From positions 6,381,001 to 6,445,000 of the forward strand of contig NZ_CP109450.1 in assembly GCF_041438865.1 (NCBI RefSeq): DNA of 64,000 nucleotides. The letters are read 5' to 3'. Positions 51,135 through 59,157 of this stretch are shown here, one piece after another; the stretch's first letter is position 1; the number at the start of each line of letters is the position of its first letter. The stretch is from Streptomyces sp. NBC_01471 (GTDB taxonomy: Bacteria > Actinomycetota > Actinomycetes > Streptomycetales > Streptomycetaceae). The notes beneath the pieces were generated by a model, which saw only the letters and a program-made list of their open reading frames with translations, was not told the origin of the DNA and did no database searches. Made by a program: the position numbers and the translations under genes.

Positions 51135-53708
51135 GTGCCGGAACTCGTAGTTGAACTGAATGGCAGGATCTGGACGCTCGATCCGTCCAGGTCGTACACC
51201 CTCGGCCGTGATCCGCAGGGGGACCTGCCGATCGACGACGCCAGGGTCTCGTGGCGACACGCCACTATCAGCTGGGGGGGCCGTGGTTGGGTCATCGAGG
51301 ACCACGGTTCCACCAACGGCACCTTCGTACAGGGGCAGCGGATCCAGCAGCTGGAGATCGGCCCCGGTTCGGCGGTGCACCTCGGCAACGCGACCGACGG
51401 CCCGCTGCTGAGTCTGTCCGCGTCGGCGGCCGCCGCCCAGGCGTCCGCGCCGGCCCAGGCGTCCGCGCCGACGCAGGCCCAGGCACCCGCGCACGCCCCG
51501 CAGGCCGCCCAGGCCGCCCAGGCCCAGGGGCCGGCCTACGCACCTGCCCAGCAGCAGGGTGCCCCGGCGGGCTGGGCCCCGGCCCAGCAGCCGCCGCGGA
51601 ACGCGGCCCCGCAGGGCTGGCAGCAGCCGCAGGGCCAGGTGCCCCAGCAGGGCGGTCGAGCGGACGGGGGCGCGGGGGCCTCGCCGGCGTACGGTGACCG
51701 CAGCCCGACCACCTTCCACCAGCTGGCGATGGGCCGGGTGATGCGCATCGGCCGTGCGCTGGAGAACGAACTGGTGGTCTCCGACCTCCAGGTCTCCCGC
51801 ATCCACGCCGAGTTCGTGGCGACACCGGACGGCCGCTTCGAGATCCGTGACCTCGGATCCCACAACGGCACGTACATCAACGGCCAGCCGATGGCCAAGT
51901 CCGGCACGGCCCTGATCGGCCCGAACGACATCGTCGGCGTCGGCCACTCGACCTTCCGGCTGGTCGGCGACCGGCTTGAGGAGTTCGTCGACACCGGCGA
52001 GGTCTCCTTCTCCGCCCGACACCTCACGGTGACGGTCGACGGGGGCAAGGACATCCTCAAGGACGTCTCGTTCGGCGTCCCCGAGAAGTCGCTCATCGCG
52101 GTCATCGGCCCGTCGGGCTCCGGGAAGTCCACCCTGCTCAAGGCGCTCACCGGTTACCGGCCCGCGAACCGCGGCGATGTCCTCTACGACAACAGGAACC
52201 TCTACAAGCAGTTCGCCGAGCTGCGCCAGCGCATCGGACTGGTCCCGCAGGACGACATCCTGCACAAGGAACTCACCGTCCGTAAGGCGATGAAGTACGC
52301 GGCCAAGCTGCGCTTCCCCGCCGACACCACCGAGGCGGAGCGCTCGTCGCGCATCGACGAGGTGCTGCGCGAGCTCAAGCTGGACATCCACAAGGAGAAG
52401 AGGGTCGCCTCCCTCTCCGGCGGCCAGCGCAAGCGCGTCTCGGTCGCGCTCGAACTGCTGACCAAGCCGTCGCTGATCTTCCTGGACGAGCCGACGTCCG
52501 GGCTCGACCCGGGCATGGACCGCGACGTCATGCAGCTGCTGCGCGGCCTCGCCGACGACGGCCGTACGGTCCTCGTCGTCACGCACTCCGTCGCCGAGCT
52601 CGCCATCTGCGACAAGCTTCTGGTGATGGCACCCGGCGGCTCGGTCGCGTACTTCGGACCGCCCGAGGAGGCGCTCAACTTCTTCGGTTACAGCAGCTGG
52701 GCCGATGTCTTCTCGGCCTTCGAGAACTACCGCGACTACGACTGGGCGGGGCGCTGGCGCGGTTCGCAGCACTACCAGATGTACGCGGCGGACATCGACG
52801 CGGTCGCCGTGCAGTCGGTCCAGATGCCGCCCGCCCAGTCGATGAAGCCGCCGAAGCCGCAGGGCTGGGGATCCCAGCTGCTCACCCTGATCCGGCGCTA
52901 TGTCTCGGTGATCGTCTCCGACCGGGGCTTCATGGCGCTCTCCCTGCTGCTGCCCGCGGTGCTGGGCACGGTCGGTGCGCTGATCCCCGCGGACTACGGA
53001 CTCGGCTTCGGCCCGCCGGCGGGACACCTCAGCAACGGCGACGGCTCGGTGATCCTGCTGATCCTCGCGGTGGGCGCCTGCTTCGCCGGGGCGGCCAACT
53101 CCGTACGAGAACTGATCAAGGAACGGGTGATCTACGAACGTGAACGGGCCACCGGCCTGTCACGTTCCGCCTATCTGATGTCCAAGGTGATCGTGCTCGG
53201 CCTGATCACCCTGGTGCAGGGCGCCATCATCGGCGGTATCGGCTTCGGGCTGAAGAAGGCGCCCGCCGAGGGGCTGGTCTTCTCCACCTCCACCCGGCTG
53301 GAGATGACCCTGCCGATCATGGCCCTCGGGCTCACCTCGATGATGATCGGCCTGATCATCTCCTCGCTGGTGAAGACCTCCGAGAAGACCATGCCGCTCC
53401 TCGTCATGTTCGCCATCACGCAGGTCGTCTTCACGGGCTGTCTCTTCACCCTGAACGGCGCCACGGGGATCAACCAGTTCTCGTTCCTGATGCCCGCCCG
53501 CTGGGCGGTCGCCGCCGCGGGTGCCACGGCGTCGCTGAACGTCCTGCTGCCCAACAAGAAGGACCCGACCAGCACGGACCCGCTCTGGGACCACACCCTC
53601 GGTACCTGGGTGATGGACATGGGGGTCCTGCTCGCCATCGGCGTGGTCTGCGGCGTCGTGGTGGCGCGGCTGCTGCGCCGCCACGAGCCCGAGGTCATGC
53701 GCAAGTAG
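51135..53708 (+). CDS. Double-FHA ABC exporter (Rv1747-like)
   Basis: This 857-residue fusion has FHA1 (about 20-80, TLGRDPQGDLPIDDARVSWRHA...GSTNGTFV) and an Ala/Gln/Pro-rich linker (about 92-190). FHA2 follows (about 195-265, RIGRALENELVVSDLQVSRIHAEF...GSHNGTYING), then an ABC ATPase (Walker A GPSGSGKST, signature LSGGQRKRVSVAL, Walker B LIFLDEPTSGLDP). An ABC2-type six-helix domain ends it (about 590-850). FHA domains bind phosphothreonine, so a Ser/Thr kinase such as PknF-type likely controls export. The GTG at 51135 (VPELVVELNG) follows GGGGCTGGAG. An ATG at 51072 is also in frame. Confidence 0.94.
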   Translation: MPELVVELNGRIWTLDPSRSYTLGRDPQGDLPIDDARVSWRHATISWGGRGWVIEDHGSTNGTFVQGQRIQQLEIGPGSAVHLGNATDGPLLSLSASAAAAQASAPAQASAPTQAQAPAHAPQAAQAAQAQGPAYAPAQQQGAPAGWAPAQQPPRNAAPQGWQQPQGQVPQQGGRADGGAGASPAYGDRSPTTFHQLAMGRVMRIGRALENELVVSDLQVSRIHAEFVATPDGRFEIRDLGSHNGTYINGQPMAKSGTALIGPNDIVGVGHSTFRLVGDRLEEFVDTGEVSFSARHLTVTVDGGKDILKDVSFGVPEKSLIAVIGPSGSGKSTLLKALTGYRPANRGDVLYDNRNLYKQFAELRQRIGLVPQDDILHKELTVRKAMKYAAKLRFPADTTEAERSSRIDEVLRELKLDIHKEKRVASLSGGQRKRVSVALELLTKPSLIFLDEPTSGLDPGMDRDVMQLLRGLADDGRTVLVVTHSVAELAICDKLLVMAPGGSVAYFGPPEEALNFFGYSSWADVFSAFENYRDYDWAGRWRGSQHYQMYAADIDAVAVQSVQMPPAQSMKPPKPQGWGSQLLTLIRRYVSVIVSDRGFMALSLLLPAVLGTVGALIPADYGLGFGPPAGHLSNGDGSVILLILAVGACFAGAANSVRELIKERVIYERERATGLSRSAYLMSKVIVLGLITLVQGAIIGGIGFGLKKAPAEGLVFSTSTRLEMTLPIMALGLTSMMIGLIISSLVKTSEKTMPLLVMFAITQVVFTGCLFTLNGATGINQFSFLMPARWAVAAAGATASLNVLLPNKKDPTSTDPLWDHTLGTWVMDMGVLLAIGVVCGVVVARLLRRHEPEVMRK

Positions 53709-53729
53709 GGCGGACCGGCGGACCGGAGA

Positions 53730-53777
53730 CCACGCCGAAGGGCGGCACCCGCAGTGGGGTGCCGCCCTTCGGCGTGG
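53730..53777. terminator. Long perfect hairpin after the FHA-ABC gene
   Basis: Arms 53730-53750 and 53757-53777 are exact reverse complements over 21 bases with a 6-base loop, between convergent genes. Confidence 0.92.
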
Positions 53778-53814
53778 CCCGGCCGTGCCCGGCCAGTACG
53801 TGATCAGTGCCGGA

Positions 53815-54570
53815 TCAGTAGGCGCTGTTGACGTTGTCGATCGAGCCGTAGTTCGCTGCGGCGTAGTTCGCGGCGGCGGTGATGTTGGCGACCGGGTCGT
53901 AGATGTTGGTCGACGTGCCGGCGACGTGGTACGTGTCGAACGTCGGCTGGATGGTCTGGAGCAGACCCTTCGACGGGACACCGTTCTGGGCGTTGATGTC
54001 CCAGTTGTTGATGGCCATCGGGTTGCCGCCGGACTCACGCATGATGTTGCGCTGCAGGCCGTCGTACGAGCCGGGGATGCCCTTGGCCTGCATGATGGCC
54101 AGCGCGTGGCGGATCCAGCCGTCGAGGTTGTTCGCGTAGACGGGCGTGCGGGCGGCGGAGCGGCTGGCGGCCGCCTTGGCCTCCCGCTCCTTCGCCTTGG
54201 CCTTCGCCGCGGCGGCGGCCTTCGCCTTGGCCTTCGCGGCAGCCTCGCTCTTCGCCTTGGCGGCGGCTTCGGCCTTGGCCTTCGCCTTGGCTTCGGCCTT
54301 GGCCCTGGCAGCTGCCTTGGCCTTCGCCGCCGCGGCCTTGGCGGCCTTGTCGGCGTGGGTCTGCTGCGTGTGGAGGCTGGCCTCCACGGTCCTGGTCTGC
54401 GAGGCGAAGGCCACCGGGGCCGCGTCGATCGACGTGTGGGTCGTCTCGGCGGACGCGTTTCCGGGAACGAGCGTGAAGGCGACGGCTGCGGCGCCGATGG
54501 CGGCCACTCCACCGATCGAGTACTTATGGGTCTTGGTCAGCCGACGACGGCCGTGGTGGTTCTCGGTCAT
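53815..54570 (-). CDS. Exported transglycosylase-like (SLT fold) protein with Ala/Lys helix
   Basis: This 251-residue secreted protein has a signal or anchor helix (about 18-42, ending NASAE) followed by a long Ala/Lys/Glu-repeat region (about 75-140, AKAKAEAKAKAKAEAAAK type) that should be one charged helix or coiled coil. The C-terminal SLT-like domain (about 150-251) has a candidate catalytic Glu in NIMRESGGNPMAINNWD, with GLLQTIQPTFDTYHVAG and AAANYAAANYG. It would cleave or remodel peptidoglycan. The ATG is at 54570; upstream is a leader with a good promoter. Confidence 0.92.
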   Translation of the reverse strand: MTENHHGRRRLTKTHKYSIGGVAAIGAAAVAFTLVPGNASAETTHTSIDAAPVAFASQTRTVEASLHTQQTHADKAAKAAAAKAKAAARAKAEAKAKAKAEAAAKAKSEAAAKAKAKAAAAAKAKAKEREAKAAASRSAARTPVYANNLDGWIRHALAIMQAKGIPGSYDGLQRNIMRESGGNPMAINNWDINAQNGVPSKGLLQTIQPTFDTYHVAGTSTNIYDPVANITAAANYAAANYGSIDNVNSAY

Positions 54571-54651
54571 GCGGGCGTACCTCTTCGAATAAGCGGAAGT
54601 CGCGATGCGCCGGGGGCGGCGGTTGCGCCCCTGGGGCGGCGACGGGAGCAA

Positions 54652-54680
54652 TTCTTAGCGGCCGCAAAATCTTGTGGCAA
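54652..54680 (-). promoter_or_regulatory. SigA/HrdB-type promoter of the SLT gene
   Basis: On the minus strand TTGCCA (54680-54675) and TAAGAA (54657-54652) are separated by 17 bases, in an A/T-rich pocket, giving a leader of about 75 bases. The upstream 54681-54851 stretch contains an imperfect TCCTGGA/TCCAGGA pairing but no gene that I can see. Confidence 0.55.
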
Positions 54681-54851
54681 AGGTGTGACGTACGATCCTG
54701 GTTAGTGGCGTGGGGGAGGTCCTGGAGGGCTGGGCGCCCGCGCGTACCCGGTCCAGGAGCCCCTTAAGCATCCACTAGCGAACCTCGTAAGTGACGTGGG
54801 TCCTATGTGCGGCGTCACACCGTTCGCACAGGGAATTCACAATGCGTTGCT

Positions 54852-55925
54852 CTAGCAATGCGGAACGTTAGGTTCCTCATCCGGAAGGATGAGGTGAACG
54901 TCCCCGAACTCGTGCCAGAGGTAGAGCGCCCGTACCGCTTCCGCATAGCTGCGCTCCAGCGCGGCCCGCCCCGCGACCGCCTCCAGCATCAGCAGATGCG
55001 AGGCCTCCGGCTCGTGCAGCCCGGTCAGCAGTCCGTCCACCGCCCGCACTCCGCGGCCGGGCGTGACCACCAGATCCGTCCACCCCGCCAGCGCCCGCAC
55101 CACCCCGTCCGGCCCGGCCGCGGTCTCCAGGGCGCGCACCGCCGTCGTCCCCACCGCGACGATCCGCCCGCCGCCCGCCCGCGCCGCGTTGACCAGCCGG
55201 GCGGTGGCCGCCGGCACGTCGAACCGTTCGGGACCAGGGGTCTCGTGCGCCTCCGCCGACGCCACCCCGGTATGCAGTACCACCGGCGCGAACTGGACCC
55301 CGCGGCTCACCAGCTCCGCGACCAGCCCGGCGGTGAAGGGCCGCGCGGCACTGGGCATCTCCGCCGAACCCGCCCCGTCCGGCGCGGCCAGCGCGAACAC
55401 CGTCTGATAGGCGGAGAGCGGCTGGTCACGCCGGGTGTACGCGTACCGGATCGGGCGGCCGTGCCGCCCGAGCAGCTCCGGCACCCCGGTCACCGACGGC
55501 CGCGCCCACCACAACCGGTCCTCACCGGCGGCCAGCGGCTCCTCCCACACGAGCCGCACGCCCTCGGGCAGCCGCACCACGGACCCCGCCGGGCCGCCCG
55601 CGCACCGCCGGGTGCTCCCGCCCGGCACCGGCTCCCGCAGCTCCACCGCCCACCGGCCGTCGTCCCCGCGGGCGGAGAAGTGCACCACGACACGGGCCCC
55701 CGCCGGTGCTGTCCCGTCGATCGCGGCGGGCAGCGTCCGTGAGGTGTTCACCACCAGGACGTCTCCCGCCCGCAGCTGTCCCGGCAGCTCCCGGAAGGCG
55801 TGGTGGGAGACCGCGGCGCCGCGCGAGACCATCAGCCGCACGTCGTCCCGCCCGCGCCCGCGCTCCTCGGCCGGCACCGTTGCCAGCAGCCCGCCGGGGA
55901 TCCGCAGCCCCTGCCGCGCGCTCAT
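54852..55925 (-). CDS. QueA-like S-adenosylmethionine:tRNA ribosyltransferase-isomerase
   Basis: This is a 357-residue QueA-family protein. RLMVSRGAAVSHHAFRELPGQLRAGDVLVVNTSRTLPAAI (about 30-69), SAYQTVFALAAPDGAGSAEMPSAARPFTAGLV (about 170-201) and the C-terminal HEFGDVHLILP match the enzyme that adds the cyclopentene precursor of queuosine to tRNA. No other queuosine gene is in the window, and Streptomyces mostly lack that pathway, so a different acceptor is possible. Its start overlaps the SDR stop as ATGA. Confidence 0.9.
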   Translation of the reverse strand: MSARQGLRIPGGLLATVPAEERGRGRDDVRLMVSRGAAVSHHAFRELPGQLRAGDVLVVNTSRTLPAAIDGTAPAGARVVVHFSARGDDGRWAVELREPVPGGSTRRCAGGPAGSVVRLPEGVRLVWEEPLAAGEDRLWWARPSVTGVPELLGRHGRPIRYAYTRRDQPLSAYQTVFALAAPDGAGSAEMPSAARPFTAGLVAELVSRGVQFAPVVLHTGVASAEAHETPGPERFDVPAATARLVNAARAGGGRIVAVGTTAVRALETAAGPDGVVRALAGWTDLVVTPGRGVRAVDGLLTGLHEPEASHLLMLEAVAGRAALERSYAEAVRALYLWHEFGDVHLILPDEEPNVPHC

Positions 55926-56620
55926 CGCACCTCACCGGCCAGTGCGGGAGCCGAGTACCGGCCGCTCGCGGGCCGCTCGTCGAGCAGCCGCAGAAACGCC
56001 GGGACCACCTCCGACGGAGCGGGCCTCGCCTCCTCGTCACCGGGCACCGCGGCCGCGTACAGATCGGTCCGCATGTCGCCCGGGTCCACCGCCCACACCC
56101 GCAGCCCCGGCTCCTCCGCAGCCAGCACCGCCGACAGCTGGTCCAGCGCCGCCTTCGACGCCCCGTACCCGCCCCACGTCGGATACGCCCCGACAGCGGC
56201 GTCCGAACTCACCGTGATCACCGCCCCCGCACCGGCCGCCCGCAGCAGCGGCAGCGCCTCCCGCACCAGACCGAGCGCGGCCACCACATTGGTCTCCAGC
56301 GCCGACCGCAGCCCGTCGGGCGTCAGCTCCTCCAGGCGTACGAGCGGTTCGGCGCCCAGCGCGCTCGCATTGCTGACCAGCAGATCGAGCCCGCCCAGGC
56401 CGTGCGCCGCCGCCACCAGCCGGCTCCGGTGCGCGGCGTCGCAGACATCCCCCGCCACCGCCACGACCCGCGTGCCGTACTCCGCCAGCCCCCGCACGGT
56501 CTCGTCCAGGACCTCCCGGTTCCTCGCGTCGACGACCAGATCCCAGCCCCGCTCCGCGAGCCCCGCCGCGAGTGCCCGGCCCAGCCCCTTCGATCCGCCC
56601 GTGATGACCGCTACCGCCAT
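55922..56620 (-). CDS. SDR family NAD(P)-dependent oxidoreductase
   Basis: This 232-residue classical SDR has TGGSKGLG (8-15), LVSNASALG, the catalytic Ser in ITVSSDAAVG, YGASKAAL (Y-x3-K) and PGDMRTDLYAA. It is translationally coupled to the QueA-like gene (ATGA at 55922-55925), so both may act on one molecule. The ATG at 56620 gives MAVAVITGG. It is divergent from the histidine kinase gene. Confidence 0.92.
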   Translation of the reverse strand: MAVAVITGGSKGLGRALAAGLAERGWDLVVDARNREVLDETVRGLAEYGTRVVAVAGDVCDAAHRSRLVAAAHGLGGLDLLVSNASALGAEPLVRLEELTPDGLRSALETNVVAALGLVREALPLLRAAGAGAVITVSSDAAVGAYPTWGGYGASKAALDQLSAVLAAEEPGLRVWAVDPGDMRTDLYAAAVPGDEEARPAPSEVVPAFLRLLDERPASGRYSAPALAGEVR

Positions 56621-56710
56621 GGCACGCCTCTTCCGTCGCGTTCGTTTCCCCGCTTGGTGCCACCAAGGTAGGAACGCACCCCCGCTCCGCGCCTCGTCCG
56701 CGGGCCCCGG

Positions 56711-56722
56711 GGGCCATGGCCC
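56711..56722. promoter_or_regulatory. 12-bp palindrome in the kinase/SDR divergent promoter
   Basis: GGGCCATGGCCC is perfectly self-complementary and is followed by CTTTAGGCCTGGTCCCC. The pattern recalls boxes bound by DevR/NarL-type regulators, and such a regulator is encoded downstream. Confidence 0.4.
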
Positions 56723-56825
56723 TTTAGGCCTGGTCCCCGCGGCCCGGCGACCTGGTCCCGATGGACCGGGCCGGAGCCGTCCACAGCCCGATACGGCCCG
56801 CCCGGACCGCCGGTACGGTGTGGCC

Positions 56826-57971
56826 ATGTCACACAGACCCGCTTCCGGCCTGTCCGCCGTGAGCACCGCCCTGCTCGCCATGAGCAGGCACCTGGAGGTC
56901 CGCGACGTCCTCAAGACGATCGTGGTCTCGGCCCGCGAGCTGCTGGACGCCGAGTACGCCGCGCTCGGGGTCCCCGACGACCACGGCGGCTTCGCCCAGT
57001 TCGTGGTCGACGGCATCAGCGACGCCCAGTGGAAGGCCATCGGCCCGCTCCCGCGCCAGCACGGCATCCTCGCCGCGATGCTGCACGACGAGAAGCCCCA
57101 GCGCCTCGACGACGTACGCCAGGACCCCCGTTTCGGCGGCTGGCCGTCCGCGCACCCCGACATGTCGGACTTCCTGGGCCTGCCCGTCCGCGACGGAGAC
57201 GAGACGATCGCCGCGCTCTTCCTCGCCAACAAACGGTGCCCCAGGCCCCCCGGCAGCTGCGGATTCACCGAGGAGGACGAGGAACTGCTGACGATCCTCG
57301 CCCAGCACGCCGCCATCGCCCTCACCAACGCCCGCCTCTACGAGCGAAGCCGCGAGCTGACCATCGCCGAGGAACGCTCCAGGCTGGCGCACGAGCTCCA
57401 TGACGCCGTCAGCCAGAAACTGTTCTCCCTGCGGCTGACCGCCCAGGCCGCCGCCACCCTGGTGGACCGCGACCCGGCCCGTGCCAAGGGCGAGCTCCAG
57501 CAGGTGGCCGACCTCGCCGCGGAGGCCGCCGACGAACTCCGTGCCGCCGTCGTGGAGCTGCGCCCCGCCGCCCTCGACGAGGACGGCCTGGTCCACACGC
57601 TCCGGACGCACATCCAGGTCCTCGACCGCGCCCACACCCCCCACGTCACCTTTCGGAGCGGGCCGCTGCGGGCACTGCCCGCGGCCCAGGAGGAGGCGCT
57701 GCTGCGAGTGGCGCAGGAGGCGCTGCACAACGCCCTGCGCCACTCGGGTGCCGGGCGGATCGATGTCGTACTGGACAGAAGCGGACGCGGCGCGGTCCTG
57801 CGGGTCACCGACGACGGCGCCGGATTCGATCCGTCGGCCGTCCGGCGGGCCGGCCGGCACCTCGGTCTGGTCTCCATGCGGCACCGGGCGAGCGGCGTCG
57901 GGGGCAGGCTCAGGGTGAAATCGGCGCCCGGAGAGGGCGCCACGATCGAGATGGAGGTGCCCGGTGGCTGA
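56826..57971 (+). CDS. GAF-domain sensor histidine kinase (NarX/DevS type)
   Basis: This 381-residue soluble kinase has one GAF domain (about 22-165, LLDAEYAALGVPDDHGGFAQF...LGLPVRDGDETIAALFLAN). A HisKA_3 domain follows with the phospho-acceptor His in EERSRLAHELHDAVSQKLFSL, then a HATPase with EALLRVAQEALHNALRHSGA and TDDGAGFDPSAV. DevS-like kinases sense redox or gases through GAF heme. A heme ligand is not obvious here, so the signal is unknown. It overlaps the response regulator by 8 bases. Confidence 0.94.
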   Translation: MSHRPASGLSAVSTALLAMSRHLEVRDVLKTIVVSARELLDAEYAALGVPDDHGGFAQFVVDGISDAQWKAIGPLPRQHGILAAMLHDEKPQRLDDVRQDPRFGGWPSAHPDMSDFLGLPVRDGDETIAALFLANKRCPRPPGSCGFTEEDEELLTILAQHAAIALTNARLYERSRELTIAEERSRLAHELHDAVSQKLFSLRLTAQAAATLVDRDPARAKGELQQVADLAAEAADELRAAVVELRPAALDEDGLVHTLRTHIQVLDRAHTPHVTFRSGPLRALPAAQEEALLRVAQEALHNALRHSGAGRIDVVLDRSGRGAVLRVTDDGAGFDPSAVRRAGRHLGLVSMRHRASGVGGRLRVKSAPGEGATIEMEVPGG

Positions 57972-58623
57972 CACCGCACCCAGGCCGAAGGCGGCCATCC
58001 GCGTCCTGCTCGTCGACGACCACCAGGTGGTCAGGCGGGGGCTGCGCACCTTTCTGGAGATCCAGGACGACATCGAGGTCGTGGGTGAGGCGCCGGACGG
58101 GGAGCAGGGGGTGGCCGCCGCCGAGGAGCTGCGCCCCGACATCGTCCTGATGGACATCAAGATGCCGGGCATGGACGGCATCGAGGCGCTGCGCAGGCTC
58201 AGGGAGCTGGCCAATCCGGCCCGGGTGCTGGTGGTCACCAGCTTCACCGAGCAGCGCACCGTCGTTCCGGCGCTGCGCGCGGGCGCTTCGGGCTATGTGT
58301 ACAAGGACGTCGACCCGGAGGCGCTGGCCGACGCGATCCGCTCGGTCCACGCCGGGCACGTCCTCCTCCAGCCCGAGGTGGCCGGGGCGCTCCTCTCCCA
58401 GGAGCCGGGCGGCGGACAGGGGAGGGGCACCGCGCTCACCGAGCGGGAACGCGAAGTGCTCGGGCTGATCGCCGACGGCCGCTCCAACCGGGAGATCGCC
58501 CGGGCGCTGGTCCTCTCCGAGAAGACCGTCAAGACACATGTGTCGAACATCCTGATGAAACTGGACCTCGCCGACCGGACCCAGGCGGCGCTCTGGGCGG
58601 TACGGAACGGGGCGGCGGGCTGA
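57964..58623 (+). CDS. NarL/LuxR-type response regulator
   Basis: This is a 219-residue regulator. The receiver domain (about 12-128) has the acidic pair DD in LLVDDHQ, the phospho-Asp in VLMDIKMPGMDG, and Thr/Lys in VVTSFTE and YVYKDVD. The C-terminal LuxR HTH (about 155-215) reads LTEREREVLGLIADGRSNREIARALVLSEKTVKTHVSNIL. The GTG at 57964 lies inside the end of the kinase gene, so the pair is coupled. It probably controls itself and a stress regulon. Confidence 0.95.
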   Translation: MADTAPRPKAAIRVLLVDDHQVVRRGLRTFLEIQDDIEVVGEAPDGEQGVAAAEELRPDIVLMDIKMPGMDGIEALRRLRELANPARVLVVTSFTEQRTVVPALRAGASGYVYKDVDPEALADAIRSVHAGHVLLQPEVAGALLSQEPGGGQGRGTALTEREREVLGLIADGRSNREIARALVLSEKTVKTHVSNILMKLDLADRTQAALWAVRNGAAG

Positions 58624-58767
58624 GCGGACCGTCAGCGGCCGTACATATTCCGATGTGAGATTCATACCGTCGGGTGTAAGTCACCCACATGGCGTATCCG
58701 GATGAACCCTGTGCCGTTCTCCATGCGTGCTGCGGCGCCGGCCGCAGCCAGCTAGGAGGAACCTGAA

Positions 58768-59007
58768 ATGAAGAACCTGAAGAAGGCCGCCACCATCACC
58801 CTCGTCGCCGGTGGCGTCCTCGCCGCCGGAGCGGGCGCCGCGTCCGCCGCCTCGCACGCAGCGGGTGCGGCGACCAACTCGCCGGGAGTCGTCTCCGGCA
58901 ACGTGGTGCAGGCCCCGGTGCACGTCCCGGTGAACGCCGTCGGCAACACCGTCTCCGTCATCGGCGTGCTGAACCCGGCCTTCGCCAACCACGGCCTCAA
59001 CGGCTGA
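58768..59007 (+). CDS. chpE: Short chaplin, cysteine-free (ChpE-like)
   Basis: This is a 79-residue secreted hydrophobic protein. It has a signal peptide (about 1-27, ending ASA) and one chaplin domain (NSPGVVSGNVVQAPVHVPVNAVGNTVSVIGVLNPAF). The two cysteines usual in chaplins are absent, as in ChpE of S. coelicolor. Chaplins form amyloid films that coat aerial hyphae and lower surface tension. AGGAGG lies 10 bases before the ATG. A small inverted repeat (GGGTG-TAAGT-CACCC, 58672-58686) lies upstream. Confidence 0.93.
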   Translation: MKNLKKAATITLVAGGVLAAGAGAASAASHAAGAATNSPGVVSGNVVQAPVHVPVNAVGNTVSVIGVLNPAFANHGLNG

Positions 59008-59022
59008 CCGGACAGCGGTCAC

Positions 59023-59068
59023 CGGCCGACCGGCCCCTCGGACACCGCGCCGGGGGGCCGGTCGGCCG
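59023..59068. terminator. Bidirectional terminator after the chaplin gene
   Basis: Perfect 15-bp arms (59023-59037, 59054-59068) with a 16-base loop lie between the chaplin gene and the convergent hypothetical gene. Confidence 0.8.
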
Positions 59069-59157
59069 CAAGGTCCCCGCGTCGGCCGCGCGGCCCGAGG
59101 GCCCTTGTCGGCCGCATCGCTCCCGCACGCGAGGCCCGAGAGCATGAGCGGCCCAGG

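Noticed and set aside
54571..54851. c-di-AMP (ydaO) riboswitch upstream of the SLT gene
   Set aside because: Such riboswitches precede many Streptomyces cell-wall hydrolase genes, but I could not find the conserved ydaO core bases here.
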